A stretch of DNA of 46,158 nucleotides from Bremia lactucae (Eukaryota > Oomycota > Peronosporomycetes > Peronosporales > Peronosporaceae): positions 847,154-893,311 of the forward strand of contig NC_090621.1 in the NCBI RefSeq assembly GCF_004359215.1, in the 5' to 3' direction. A program made the position numbers and the translations under genes. Below, one piece after another: positions 21,020-31,894 of the stretch. Position 1 is the first letter of the stretch, and each line of letters starts with the position of its first letter. Below the pieces are notes generated by a model. The model worked only from the letters and a program-made list of their open reading frames with translations, did no database searches and was not told the origin of the DNA.

Positions 21020-21219
21020 CGGACCATTGCTGGAAGTCAAGGCTCGAAAGAGAAAAATAAGAGCGGCGCTGACGTCTTACATACAGCTATGGCAACACTT
21101 AGGTTGGTAGTAAAACTTCATGGTAGCGTACTAATCTGTAATCTATTGCGTTTTCACAATTAGTTAGCGGATCGACTGTGTCTTAAAAGTTTTTCTAAAA
21201 GGTATTCTCCGCGTCATCA
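21020..21219. other. 200-bp spacer between divergent LTR-A copies
   Basis: Separates a minus LTR-A from a plus LTR-A. I see no gene or repeat in it. Confidence 0.5.
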
Positions 21220-21617
21220 TGTAACGGGTGTGTCGTTACATGAAATTGACACTTAAAGGTTGTTAATTATTATATTATCTAAGAGGTAGAGAATATTCAG
21301 AAAGCTTATTTATTGGTAGATATAGGCCATTATATCTACTTGCTCCGCGGTCCAGTCAGCGCTGAACGCGCGCAACAGAGAGACAGATAAGATTTTATTT
21401 ACATATTTTATATAATACATAATTAAATTTAAAATAGACAGAAAAACAGAAGAGCTGAATTAAACTAAATACAGTTTTCATTTAATTCTCTTTAAAGCAA
21501 GTGTTTTAAAGAAAGTCTCCCTCTACGTGAAGTGACGTAAGGCAGGCACCACTAGCAACTGAAGCAGTGCGAAGGGGACTTGTACTGAAACAGTACAATT
21601 CGTAGTGCCCCGTTCCA
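21220..21617 (+). repeat. LTR-A, plus orientation, with primer-binding site
   Basis: 398 bp from TGTAACGGGT to CCCCGTTCCA. The primer site TGGTAGCACTTTGTAGTC starts at 21620. The leader carries the empty SINE target at 21661-21690. Confidence 0.87.
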
Positions 21618-21760
21618 CCTGGTAGCACTTTGTAGTCCGTCCAAGGACCACATTTTCTTCATCTAACATGGACATATTATATGATAATGGAAATACGCAT
21701 CACGTATCGCGTGATAGCAACTCCTTTCTAAGTGACATAGAAAGGAGTGCGGTCGAATGA

Positions 21761-21907
21761 ATGAGTTCGACCGTTAAGAATGATGCCATCTTGGCGATGC
21801 TGTCCGGTTTGGACAGATATGCCCTCCATTCAGCCATTGCCAACTTCATAAAACATGAACTTGACGAGGCGAATGAGAAGGTAGCCTTGCTTGATCAGCA
21901 AGGCTCT
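21761..21907 (+). pseudogene. gypsy Gag, first 49 codons
   Basis: MSSTVKNDAILAMLSGLDRY onward is nearly identical to the Gag at 20154. It stops at a single N (21908), where the sequence switches to CRN2 in the opposite orientation. Confidence 0.85.
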
Positions 21908-21908
21908 N
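21908..21908. other. single N at a chimeric join
   Basis: One undefined base exactly where gypsy gag (plus) changes to CRN coding sequence (minus). This is suspicious for an assembly join. Confidence 0.9.
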
Positions 21909-22402
21909 AATCTATCGCTCATTTCTTGATCTCTATTGCTCATTTTTTCTTCCATGCTCTTGAACCTTTTTTCTACAAGAAAAGAAATGGCCTCGACAAG
22001 TTCTGCACCCTCAGTTTGAGCTGGACCTTGCTTGGTTGCAATATTAGCCGCAGCACTCGGGAGTTTCACCAGAATGTGAATCTCTGCTTCATTAGGCTGG
22101 AAATATGGCCCTAGCAACTCCGTCCGTGTGAGTCTCCAGGACGGTCGCATTTCCATATACTCAACGCTCCTGTCACCCTTTAAAAAGTTCTTTACATAAA
22201 TATCGTCCTTCAACCATACGCCGTTCTTCTTCGCCAAGTACAGCGTCACCGTATTTGGATCAACTTTGAAGCGATCATTGACGCCTTTCTTCTCGTTCCC
22301 GATTGCCGTCTGTAGCGCTATAACGTCCGCATCACGTGCTATCTTTACAAAAAACAGTGTTCCTTCGCCATAGACCGCGCATAATAGTTTCACCTCGTCC
22401 AT
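21909..22402 (-). pseudogene. CRN2: N-terminal fragment of a Crinkler effector
   Basis: The intact CRN start (MDEVKLLCAVYGEGTLFF) with LYLAK, and ILVKLP in place of the HVLVELP-type motif, then the first coiled-coil repeats (EEKMSNRDQEMSDR). It is cut at 21908, so the nuclease- and kinase-like parts are absent. Its leader continues only to 22459. The rest of that leader sits at 28283, apparently carried off by an inversion. Confidence 0.88.
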
Positions 22403-22461
22403 CCTTCTTTTTCTTAGAATGCGACCTGCAAATGTGATTTTTTTTTAAATACGGTTATGTA

Positions 22462-23259
22462 TTTGACATTGCGAATGAACGCGCTATAGGCTTGTATAAG
22501 CGAGATCTTATCTCGCTTATTATTGCGACTAAACTATCGATGCTTAAGAGAAGCATCGACATAAAAATCTTCCTCAGCGCGAAAGCCCTTCTTGCTGGGA
22601 TCAAGGCCATGTACCTTTGTCGCAATAAATAAGGGATATTTATTGTATGGAGTAGTCTCTCCACACAAGCTATTAATTAGCTGTTCGGGCAAAAGCCACG
22701 GCTTCTTTTCAGCGGTGAGGCGAGACATTTTATTGTCTTCACTCCGCTGAGTAGAACCTACTGAAGCATGGGTACCACAAGAGATTTTATTACGATGACT
22801 TATGCCATCGTAATCACCTTGCACAGAAACAGGTGCAGGTGACCGTACGGACGACGGAACGGGCGATGAGGAATCATCCTCATCGTCGGAACCAAACAGA
22901 CTATTAACTCGTTTATCAGAATGAGCCCTCTCTTTCGAAGGCTCATAGTCAGCCGCCTGACGTCTATCAGGCGACTGTTCTATTCTCCCCGAGTCGGCCA
23001 CTTCTTCCGACTCACATTCGAAGTCGACCTTCAAAGAGGGGTCGATGTCACGTGGTACACCTCCTCGTGCACCGACAACATCTAGTGTTGGGCGAGAAGA
23101 AGATACTACTGCAGACGGAACGTCTGTCGCAAGAGACATTAGTGCGTCACCTGTGGCTGCACGAACCGCAGCCGAAGGCGACACTCTACCAGCACCCCGC
23201 ATGGATTTATTCTTCATGCGATGGAATTTAAAGTAATCGTTCTGACCAATTAACACCAT
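22462..23259 (-). pseudogene. antisense ORF (aORF), copy 2
   Basis: The best-preserved N-terminal half of the aORF: 241 open codons from the ATG at 23259, 77 bp from LTR-A. It contains the acidic/Ser-rich part (SLFGSDDEDDSSS) and the AEKKPWLL and NKYPLFIATKVHG segments. A TAG ends it at 22534, where copy 1 has TGG (Trp). Beyond the stop the same frame stays open to the break at 22462. It differs from copy 1 at many residues, yet the reading frame is kept. Confidence 0.72.
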
Positions 23260-23335
23260 TTTTTAATTTAGTGGTGACATAGTGACCACTGTATCCAATG
23301 ACAGCTAGAGTGATTGTTGTTTAAGGGAGGGGTGA

Positions 23336-23755
23336 TGTTACGGGGGGTTTCGTTACATGAAATTAACGCTTTAAGGTAGGTAATTTTGGAGAATATTACT
23401 TTATATAGTAATGCTCGGAATTCTTATTCAGAAATAAATATAAGCCGTTATATCTATTTATCCCGCAGACTAATCAGCTGTAAACGTAAACAAAGATAGA
23501 TAGATAGATAGATAAGATTTCAATTGCATGTTTAGTATTAGTTTACAATTAAGTTAGCATTAAAATATAGAAAGAATAGAATCTTAATTATATTAATACA
23601 GTTTTCATCTAACTTTCTTTAAGGTAGTTGTCCTAAAGAGAAGTCTTTCTCTGCACGTTCTGGTGTACGTGAAGTGACGTAAGGCACCATTCGCAACTGA
23701 AGCAGTGCGAAGTGGACTTGTACTGAAACAGTACAAGTCTCAGTGCCCCGTTACA
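23336..23755 (+). repeat. LTR-A, 3' LTR of aORF copy 2
   Basis: 420 bp, preceded by the polypurine tract AAGGGAGGGG (about 23324) and followed by the same flank as the LTR at 4880. Contains GATA microsatellite units near 23505. Confidence 0.87.
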
Positions 23756-24945
23756 CAAAGCACCTGATTGCGACAACAACACACCTCTGTACGAAATAAT
23801 AAGTCTATTTTTGTCTGTATTTGAGCATGACAATGTTAAAAAGGTCTTTGATCGAATGATGTCGATCACCGAGGCAGCTCTCGTTTCACTGTGGAGCTTG
23901 TCCCACTTCTCAAATTGTTTAAAATTTCCGCGTAAAAAATGTCACGATTATGACACGAATCATGACGTATTTGGCCATCTCTCGGTCTTCTTGGTGCGCT
24001 GCACAAACTAAGGTACATTGAATGTTTTTCTCAGTGGCTTGAGGTCGGTAATGATGATGTAAGACCGTTTAAGTTCTTGTACACATGCTATGGCCAAAGG
24101 TTTGGAACACTAAGCTTATCAGACGAGCTTCTCATGGGTACTCCATATATATTATTTTCGATGCAAAGCGTACCCGGAGTTCGTTGTTCTGAGTTTTGCA
24201 CAAAAGTATTACAGTCACAGGCTTCTAAGCTAGAGCTTCCAATCACTTTCTTGTCTCGACGTGTGATGATTTCGACGCCTTTCGGTGACCAATTCGTACG
24301 ATCGATTGCTAAAAGGTCATCTTTGCTCTAATGCTGGCTCGTATCTTGTAATTTTTCGAAAGCTTTGCGTCGATTTCTCGCTCTTCGATGGTGGCAATAA
24401 TTATAATGCGACTATGCAATTCTTTTAGTATAGCACGTCGAGTGGACTGACTTTCTTCTACAATGGCGATACGAGCGACTTTGATCATAACTCTTTTGAA
24501 TACGGCTTCAAAAACACCCGACGTCTAACGTGCCACGATAGAGTAGGCAGAAGAGGGCTATGAGAACGTCTGTATATCAATGGCATTGTCGCCTTATCGA
24601 TTTTGCATAGTGTCGCAGGTTCATTTCTCGGTACCAATGTGAATACAAACTTCCGGCCGACACTAGAATTAAAGAACTCAACATTTATTGTTCATTTAAA
24701 CGAAGAGACTGATGGCCAATTAATTGGCTCAGGTCTTTTTAAGAGTTATGCTTTACACGCAAAGCAACATCATTTCTGTAAGGACTTGCTCCTTCCGATG
24801 ACTTGATCGCGACTTCACCTGTGTCAGTTTAGGGTACGGTTTTATTTAAGAAGTTATTTCCTGAAAAATAGAAAAACATCACTTTAGAAATATATATATA
24901 AAAATTATCCCATCAAAATTTTCTTTCGCAAACCTTTTTTTGATG
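23756..24945 (-). repeat. reversed U segment, block Y, most complete copy
   Basis: Reverse complement of a relative of the U segment. On the minus strand one frame reads WSPKGVEIITRRDKKVIGSS and then SEQRTPGTLRIENNIYGVP (about 24290-24140). A related reading occurs in U1-U4 with a different end. This may be a gene paralogous to U, decayed by stops and shifts; the family is not recognised. Confidence 0.55.
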
Positions 24946-25449
24946 TGTAACGCGGTGTACCGCTATATAACTATTATTATCTAAAAGAGAAATGTGTATT
25001 ATGTTCTATAAAAGGAAATAAGCAAAGAAGTGCAAATAATGATCTGTATTAATAATTTGACATAAGAGCTCCCAATATTACCAAAACTGGTAATATTGAC
25101 CTAATAAAAGTTAGTTATATTGATCGGTTGATTTGAGTTAAAATTAACCCCGCCATTCGTCACGAGACACGATTGGGCGGTGCGCGAGTAGGCGCTTTAC
25201 ATTGTAAGATTTTAACATTATAAGTCAGTAGTAGATCGAAGATCGTTACGTAGGAAACTAAATATGTATTAATGTAATTTAACTTCTACCTAATTCGAAT
25301 ACTTTCACTTACCTTTGGTAGCTAAAGCCGCTTAGCTTCTTAGACACCTTCCTCTGTTCCCTTGTGTACGTGAAGTTCGAGGCACCTAACCTACACTGTA
25401 ATCAGTAAGCGTAATGTAAGCAAGTATTAGTGAAAAGTACCCCGTTACA
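24946..25449 (+). repeat. LTR-B, copy 2
   Basis: 504 bp, nearly identical to 12520-13023. The primer site does not follow directly; a 230-bp insert intervenes. Confidence 0.88.
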
Positions 25450-25680
25450 TGACATCAAATTCGTCATCCAAATCTAGTACGATGAAATCATCATCGTGCT
25501 AAACCGTCGTCTTCGGCTCGTTTCTGCTCCAAACGTACAATCTGAGTGTACCCTCGCATGTATTTATTTGCAGTCCTCCTGTTCCGCTATAGAGATCGCT
25601 TGGTCGAGCTTTTGTCTAGACCTTTAAGCTAACGACACTTAGCTTTAGGTTTTAGGGTTTATGGTTTAGGGTTTAGGGTT
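25450..25680. other. insert with antisense gypsy protease/Gag pieces ending in telomere-like repeats
   Basis: Between the LTR-B end and TGGTACCAC, where copy 1 has only CC. On the minus strand 25500-25450 reads like the end of a gypsy protease (VLDLDDEFDVI) and about 25610-25575 like Gag (AISIAEQED). It ends with a TTTAGGG-type tract at 25643-25680. Confidence 0.65.
25643..25680 (+). repeat. interstitial telomere-like repeat
   Basis: About five imperfect TTTAGGG units in 38 bp. TTTAGGG is the telomere repeat reported for Phytophthora. It abuts the gypsy primer site at 25680. Confidence 0.75.
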
Positions 25681-26477
25681 GGTACCACTTCGAAGTCATT
25701 CAACGTCCCACGCACGCTCCATCCCCAGAAACCTGTGGTCAAAGGTTCCCAGGTACCTATGAAAATGAGTTTCAAAGAGGAAACGGAGACGTTAAATGTC
25801 TTTGAAAACAACTGATCAAGTACAGGCTCTTATACACTTAATCTGAAAGCATCTCCAAAGTTAGCTTCGAAGATGACTCAATTGCCAACGCTAGCACCGA
25901 AATGGTTCTTGCGTGATCTTCGTAGTGGCAAAAGTGAAGCATATTGCGTTCTTGTCGCAGATGACGACCACGTACTCGATATTCAGTTGGCATAGTATTT
26001 CCTAAAAACGAAAGGATTCTCAGCAGCTCATCAATGGACGAAGTGTCCTCTGAGAAGACTTGGATTGAATTGATTCTGTGGCATGAAGCAGGGGTCATTG
26101 CCTCGTGAACAAGTCTCAGCGATCGACAAATTCTTTGCCGATCGCTTAGCAGCGAGCCATGTGAGGACCCCCACATACCTTTCCGACCTCTGTGTGCGTA
26201 AGGCAACATGAGGGTGGCAAATTGTGCATGCCTTCAATAAATTGAGCACTGCAACTGTACCGGTTTAAACGCCGATACCACAAAAAGACCTAATCATTGA
26301 TGGTATGTCAAAAGTACTATCTTATAGTCAATGGGTCTGATCGAAGAATTCGATCACATCCGTATGCGTAAGCCGGATATCGCGTTTATAATAGTAAGGG
26401 CTTCAAGCGGTATGCTATGAGAGTATCTAATTTTGCCGCAGGGACTTAGTCATGCCCCTGGAACATTTAACAGATGT
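25681..26477 (+). pseudogene. collapsed gypsy internal region (pol remnant), block Y
   Basis: Near copy of 13026-13822: leader, pol start (LPTLAPKWFLRDLRSGKSEAY near 25885), LPREQVSAIDKFFADR and RT pieces. TGA at 26209-26211 is in the same codon as in block X. Not translatable. Confidence 0.8.
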
Positions 26478-26648
26478 ACTAACTTTCATTGCGTCAATAT
26501 TCCCAATTTTGGTAATATTGGAAAGCTTAAGTCAAATAAGTAATGAAGATAACTATATGTACTTTTTTGCTTATTTCCATTCATAGAATAGAATATTCAT
26601 TATTACTCTTGTGAAAAATAAAGTTATGTAACGTTACACCGCATTACA
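26478..26648 (-). repeat. inverted LTR-B fragment, block Y
   Basis: Near copy of 13823-13994 in the same position next to the U segment. Confidence 0.8.
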
Positions 26649-28283
26649 CAAACATAGGAAGCGTGCTGTTTTTGTACAAACTAGTCTTATAAATACTAGA
26701 ATGTACACAGACAGACTAACTAATCATGCCCAAATTTCCAAAGTTTCAGAATACATATCATAAGCGCTAGTAGGAAGAAAAGTCCCGCGAGCGCAATTGG
26801 GACCTCACGCGCAAGTCGCAACAGTGCTAGGAGGAGTTTGTCGAGTCGCTGAAGAACGAAGTGGCCAGCTGATCTGCAAATGGTGCATACATTGCACTGC
26901 GGGTGCGGCCGACGAAGCCTCGGCTGTGTTTCTCTTCTCGAGTGCCGCGTGTTCGCGCGTACTGGGGTACTAGAACCTATTGAAAGCGTTCATGTGTTCT
27001 TCTTAGGGGATTTAACAATGGCGTGAGGTATTTTCGAAGCTCAAACACTTGGCGAAACATATCGATGTGCGTACTGCACGACCACGATAACGTCGTAACC
27101 TTGACATTACGCCTGTGTTCTGTCTGCTTTGTAGTTAAATTCCGGATAAAGGCCATGAAGAGCGAGTACTTTCACGCCGAAACAACGGCGCGCTTGGTAT
27201 ATAAACGGAATGAAAAGTTTAACGTTTCGAGTACGTCGCCGTCCATGAAACCGAAAGATAATGAAGCTTGTTTGTGGCGGCGGAGGCAACAAAGTTAGTT
27301 ACCGCCACGTCAACGAAAAAGTCACGATCAACCATGTGGGAAGCGCAAGTTCAGTCGCAATCAAATCATCGAAAGGAGCAAGTACTTACAGAAATGATGT
27401 TGCTTTGCGTGTAAAGCATAACTCTTAGAAAGACCTGAGCCAATTAATTGGCCATCAGTCTTCGTTCAAATGAACAATAAACGTTGAGTTCTTCAATTCT
27501 AGTGTCGGCGGAAGTTTGTATTCACATTTATACTGATAAATGAACCTGCGACGCTATGCAGACTCGATATGGCGAAAATGTTATCATCGATCCCTTAACT
27601 TACGTTCTTGATTAATGAAAACATACTTGGTAAATGCTTTCGCCTAAGCTCATCTTCCAGCGATCCAAGAGAGTTATTGTCAAAGTTGTTTCTATCGCCA
27701 TAGTAGAAGAAAGTCAGTTCATTCGACGTGCTATACTAAAAGAATTGCCGAGTCGCATTACATTTGCCACCAGCGAAGAGCATCATTCGACGCACACCCT
27801 ACGAAAATGTCAACATACGAGCAGCATTAGAGCAAAGTGTGCCCTTCCACCAATTGGTCGTTCGAATTGGTCACCGAAAGGCGTTAAAATCATGACACGT
27901 CGAGACAAAAAACTGATTGGAAGCTCTAGCTTAGAAGCTTTTGTGCAAGACACAGAACAAAGAACTCCGAGCACGCTTGGCATCGGCCAAGAATATTCTT
28001 GGTTATCTTGTGTAGTCGAGCCAGACTACTTTAGAAAAGGAAGAGACTCGTTACGACAAAGTGATTGCTGGTGACGAGGAGGAGCTACTTACGAATAAGA
28101 TGACGAATGTAATACCAATATTCTCATGTAAAAATTCATTTTTTGGGGAGCACGAACGACTTGATCGACACAAGCCTTTATAGCAAGTCGAAGTGGTTGA
28201 GTTGTATTATTTGTTTGATCTTTTATTTGACCTTTTTTGACCTACTATTGGAAAAACGTTGTTTGTGTCGAATGTGATAAGCG
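26649..28283 (+). pseudogene. segment U2, cut off from its CRN
   Basis: Near copy of U1. The bZIP-like remnant is at 26774-26869, with the same TAG after RKSQQC. A 91-codon open stretch is at 27023-27298 and a 146-codon one at 27634-28074 (SQFIRRAILKELPS, TRRDKKLIGSS); neither is assignable. The expected CRN leader is reached (GTGTCGAATGTGATAAGCG), but at 28283 the sequence switches to the aORF. The missing CRN is probably the fragment at 21909-22402. Confidence 0.6.
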
Positions 28284-28541
28284 AAGCTTGGCTTCAAAGA
28301 CTATACGCGATTCGCGTCAAGTTTGAAATCGAACTCCAACCGGTGCAAAATATAAATTGCATCGGTTGTCATGTGAGGCTGGGCTTCCATGCCTCATGTG
28401 GGGTGATCCCTGTCCGTGTTGTGTTGACAGCACGAAGAGAGTAAAAGGGGATGTCGGATCTCTTTTTTTGCCCTGGGGAAGGGCTCGCATCTCTATTGAG
28501 ATGCGGGACGCGATTGACGTTCTGCAATCGATTTACAAGCG
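28281..28541 (+). pseudogene. antisense ORF (aORF), copy 3, central fragment
   Basis: Reads EAWLQRLYAIRVKFE, CIGCHVRLGFHASC and, in a second frame, MRDAIDVLQSIYKRQ. It aligns with 3980-3730 (minus) of copy 1 and confirms that the Cys/His cluster is kept. It appears to be the other half of copy 2 across the inversion. At 28541 it changes to gypsy RT. Confidence 0.7.
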
Positions 28542-29235
28542 CCAGGGGCTTATTGTCTATGGATCTGATGGATGGAACATATCAGGATCTTATGCGTGAA
28601 CGAGACATCCCGTACACAGCAGTAAGCACTCCCAGTGGGATGCTCTGGAAATAACTAGTAATACCACAGGGGCTTCGTAACGACCCTGCAACATTCAACA
28701 GATGTGTAACAAATCTGTTAAGACCGGTGCGAGATTTCGCACCGAGTTCTTTTGACGATGTATTCGTCCATAGCCGAGCCATGGACGGTAAGACGGACGT
28801 GGAAGTTCATAAAAATCACGTTCGTCAGGTTCTTACACTTATCCGAAAGCACAAATTGTATGCAAATCTCAAGAAGTGTATATTCGCTGCAAGCGAAATA
28901 CCACTTTTTGAGTGCATCGTCGCTATACACGGCGTGCGCCCTGATCCCGAAAAGATCAAGACAATTACCGACTGGCCAGTTCCAGTCGATGTCAAAGGAC
29001 ATAGAAAGTTCCTTGGATCAGCGGCGTACTTGCACAAGTACTCCTGCAATTATGCCGAGATCACAGTTCGTCTCTCTCGTCTTTTGAAAAAAGACGGTAA
29101 TGGCTATGGAACGATGATAGTCAGCGTTCCTTTGAAGGTATCAAGCAAAGCTTGATGCAATCGCCAAGATGGGCGATTGCAGATCAAGACAGACCGTTCC
29201 ATGTGGTCTGTGATGCCAGCGATTTCGCAATCGGC
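28541..29235 (+). pseudogene. gypsy pol fragment: RT and start of RNase H
   Basis: MDLMDGTYQDLMRERDIPYTA, IPQGLRNDPATFNR, then the catalytic box as SFDDVFVHSRA (28750-28780), where Ser replaces Tyr of YFDD. The connection part IHGVRPDPEKIKTITDW and KFLGSAAYLHKYS follow. RNase H starts with FHVVCDASDFAIG and runs into the 100-N gap. A TAA after MLWK breaks the palm region. Confidence 0.9.
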
Positions 29236-29335
29236 NNNNNNNNNNNNNNNNNNNNNNNNNNNNNNNNNNNNNNNNNNNNNNNNNNNNNNNNNNNNNNNNN
29301 NNNNNNNNNNNNNNNNNNNNNNNNNNNNNNNNNNN
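29236..29335. other. assembly gap of 100 N
   Basis: A run of exactly 100 N, the usual placeholder for a gap of unknown size. Confidence 0.99.
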
Positions 29336-29613
29336 ATTTTTATCAATTAAAATGATATCTCTATAGATATCATTTAATATGTATTGCGAGCGTATCTTTA
29401 TAGATACCTCGCGTAACGGATGACGCTAGCCGTCATCACGGATGACGCTGGGCGTCATCCCTCCTAATGTGAATGCCACGGTTGGTCACAAATGTGCACC
29501 ACACCCGAGTGTTGGGTCTAATTACTACTATTTAGTAATTGACCATCCCCTTAAGTACACCAAATGTACTTAACGGAGACTGTGTAACATTAGGGCAACT
29601 TTAGCCCGTTACA
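29336..29613 (+). repeat. LTR-C, 3' end
   Basis: Matches 6050-6354, with a short deletion near 29475. Ends TAGCCCGTTACA at 29613, then TCTAA (29614-29618), the same five bases that precede the 5' LTR-C. Confidence 0.82.
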
Positions 29614-30329
29614 TCTAAGCTAGAGCTTCCAATCACTTTCTTGTCTCGACGAAGGATGATTTCGACGCCTTTCGGTGACCAATTCGTACGATCGATTGCT
29701 AAAAGAACACTCTTTGCACTAATGCTGGCTCACACCTTGACATTTTTCGAAAGGTTTGCGTTGATTGCTCGCTCTTCGATGGTGGCAATACTTATAATGC
29801 GACTATGCAATTCTTTAAGATAGCACGTAGAATGGACTGACTTTCTTCTACTATGGCGATAGGAGCGACTTTGACAATAACTCTCTTGACAACGGCTTCA
29901 AACCCGACGTCTAAAGTGCCACGATAGAGTAGGCAGAACAGGGCTATGCGAACGTCTGTATCAATGGCATTGTCGCCTTATCGAGTCTGCATAGCGTCGC
30001 AGGCTCATTTCTCGATACTAATGTGAGTACAAACTTCCGGCCGGCACTAAGATTGAAGAACTCAACGTTTATTGTTAATTTAAACAAAGATTGATGGCTA
30101 ATTAATTGGCTCAGGTCCTTTTGAGAGTTATGCTTTACACGCGAAGCATCATCATCCCTGTAAGTACTTTCTCCTTTCGATGACTTGATCGCGACTTCAC
30201 ATGTGTCGGTTTAGGGTACGGTATTTATTTAAGAAGTTATTTCCTGAAAAATAATAAAACAATATTTTCAAAAAAGTATTTTTAAAAATTATCCCATCAA
30301 AATTTGCTTTTGCAAATCTTTTTTTTATG
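29614..30329 (-). repeat. reversed U segment, block P, second half
   Basis: Continues exactly where 5323-5795 stops: GCTAGAGCTTCC follows the TCTAA. Homologous to 24219-24945. No intact frame. Confidence 0.8.
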
Positions 30330-30791
30330 AGTAACGCGGTGTACCGTTATATAACTATTGTTTTCTAAATTAGTAATAATGCATATTATGTTCTCTAAAA
30401 GGAAATAAGCAAAGAAGTACAAATAATGATCTTTATCAATTATTTGACATAAGAGTTCCCAATTTTATCAATATTGGTAATATTGACGCAATAAAAGTTA
30501 GTTCTATTGATTGGTTGATTTGAGTTAAAATTAACCTTGTCAATCGTCTCAAGACACGATTGGGCGGTGCGCGAGTAGGCGCCGAAAATAATAAGTTATT
30601 AATATCATAAAGTCAGTAGTAGATAGAAGATCGTTGTGTAGGAGCATAATATATTAATACTGTTTCACTTTTCTCTTATTTTAGCCTTAGTGTAGACCCT
30701 AGAAGCTAAATTCCTTCAGCGCCATGGAAACCTTCCTCTGTAGCTTTGTGTACGTGAAGTTTCGAGGCACATCACCTTCATTGTAAGCAGT
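30330..30791 (+). repeat. LTR-B, copy 3, end missing
   Basis: A diverged LTR-B that loses homology near GTAAGCAGT, so the GCCCCGTTACA end and the primer site are absent. It joins directly to post-Gag sequence. Confidence 0.75.
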
Positions 30792-30984
30792 GTAGGTTGA
30801 CTGGAACTGCGGAGGACGCGGATCCGGCGCTGTTGCGAAATCGCAACTGTGAGGCGGATCGTCAAATAATGGTCGGGGTCAGTAGGTGCGGAGCGCTCTA
30901 CTGGTTCAGCAACGCTAAAACAAATTGCAGGACTTTTGACGATAGTCGCTCCTCACACACAAACATTGTGTGTAGCTTCCCCAG
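30792..30984 (+). pseudogene. fragment from the gypsy Gag/protease junction
   Basis: Homologous to about 44740-44905, the stretch after the Gag zinc knuckle. It precedes the Gag core here, so order is scrambled relative to 43670-44907. Confidence 0.6.
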
Positions 30985-31874
30985 ATGAAGGCAGCTGCAC
31001 GGATCAGTGTAGCTGTCAGTAAGGCAAATATTTCAGTAGACGCTAATGCTTCTACTGCAAGGGATATATCACCCTCTTCTCCCATTGGAGGTGACTGGGG
31101 TATATCATGTGTTGATGACATTGCAGGTGACGGGGACAAGTCACCTGCTACACCAATTGTAGGTGACTGGTCCAATTCACCTGCATCGCTTGACTCAGTG
31201 GCGATTGAGAAGGCCGCCAAATCACCAAGGGCCGATACCGTTAAACCTTTGGGTTCTAACGTGACTATTATAGAAGTGATGACAAAGTATCAGCATTTAC
31301 ATTCGGCTAGCGAGCCGACGTTTCTACGTCGTCCCAAAAGGTCAAAAATTGAAGTCTTTAAGTTTAAGGCAGTTGAAGGCAATTTCCTTTTAAGATGGTT
31401 CGTCGAATTAGATGACTCCATTGGAGCTGACCGTATCACTGTTGATGCGACGAAATTGAAATTTAGCATTTCCAACTTGACCGGACGTGATAAATCTTGG
31501 GCCTTGGGGTTCAAGCTTCACGACCCATTAGTCTTTGGGTCGTATGAGGTCTTAAGGACCCAGCTCAGGCAAATACATGAGCGCCACGTGCCGAATTTAG
31601 GGCTTGAGCCGAGCTCCTGGAATTGAAGCAGGGAATGCGTGACAATTACGCTTATGCCCAACATACACAATACCTGGTCAGTTGTATCATGAGCCATCCA
31701 ATCGGTGCACAAATACAGGTAACTGTATTTGTTGAAGATCTTGCAGATAGTACTTCCAAGACACGCCTGTTCCGGCTTGCACTTGCGATTTATAGAGCGG
31801 AACAGGAGGACTTCAGTCTTAAGTTTACTCTAGAGCTTTTCGTCCTCCGAAACGACAAGATAACGGAGGTATAG
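30985..31874 (+). pseudogene. gypsy Gag remnant
   Basis: An open stretch of 213 codons. Residues 1-80 are low in complexity, with repeated Ser/Pro and GDW or GDGDKSP motifs. The Gag domain follows (FKAVEGNFLLRWFVELDDSI, SNLTGRDKSWALGFKLHDP). Stop at 31626. A new frame gives the second half (KTRLFRLALAIYRAEQEDFSL). No zinc knuckle is present at the end. Confidence 0.8.
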
Positions 31875-31894
31875 AACCAACGATGAAGGTGAGG

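Noticed and set aside
21220..23755. A complete gypsy element bounded by LTRs at 21220 and 23336
   Set aside because: No matching target duplication, pol is absent, CRN sequence lies inside, and the right LTR was moved by the inferred inversion.
25450..25640. Independent gene between LTR-B2 and its primer site
   Set aside because: Only short antisense gypsy protease and Gag matches are visible.
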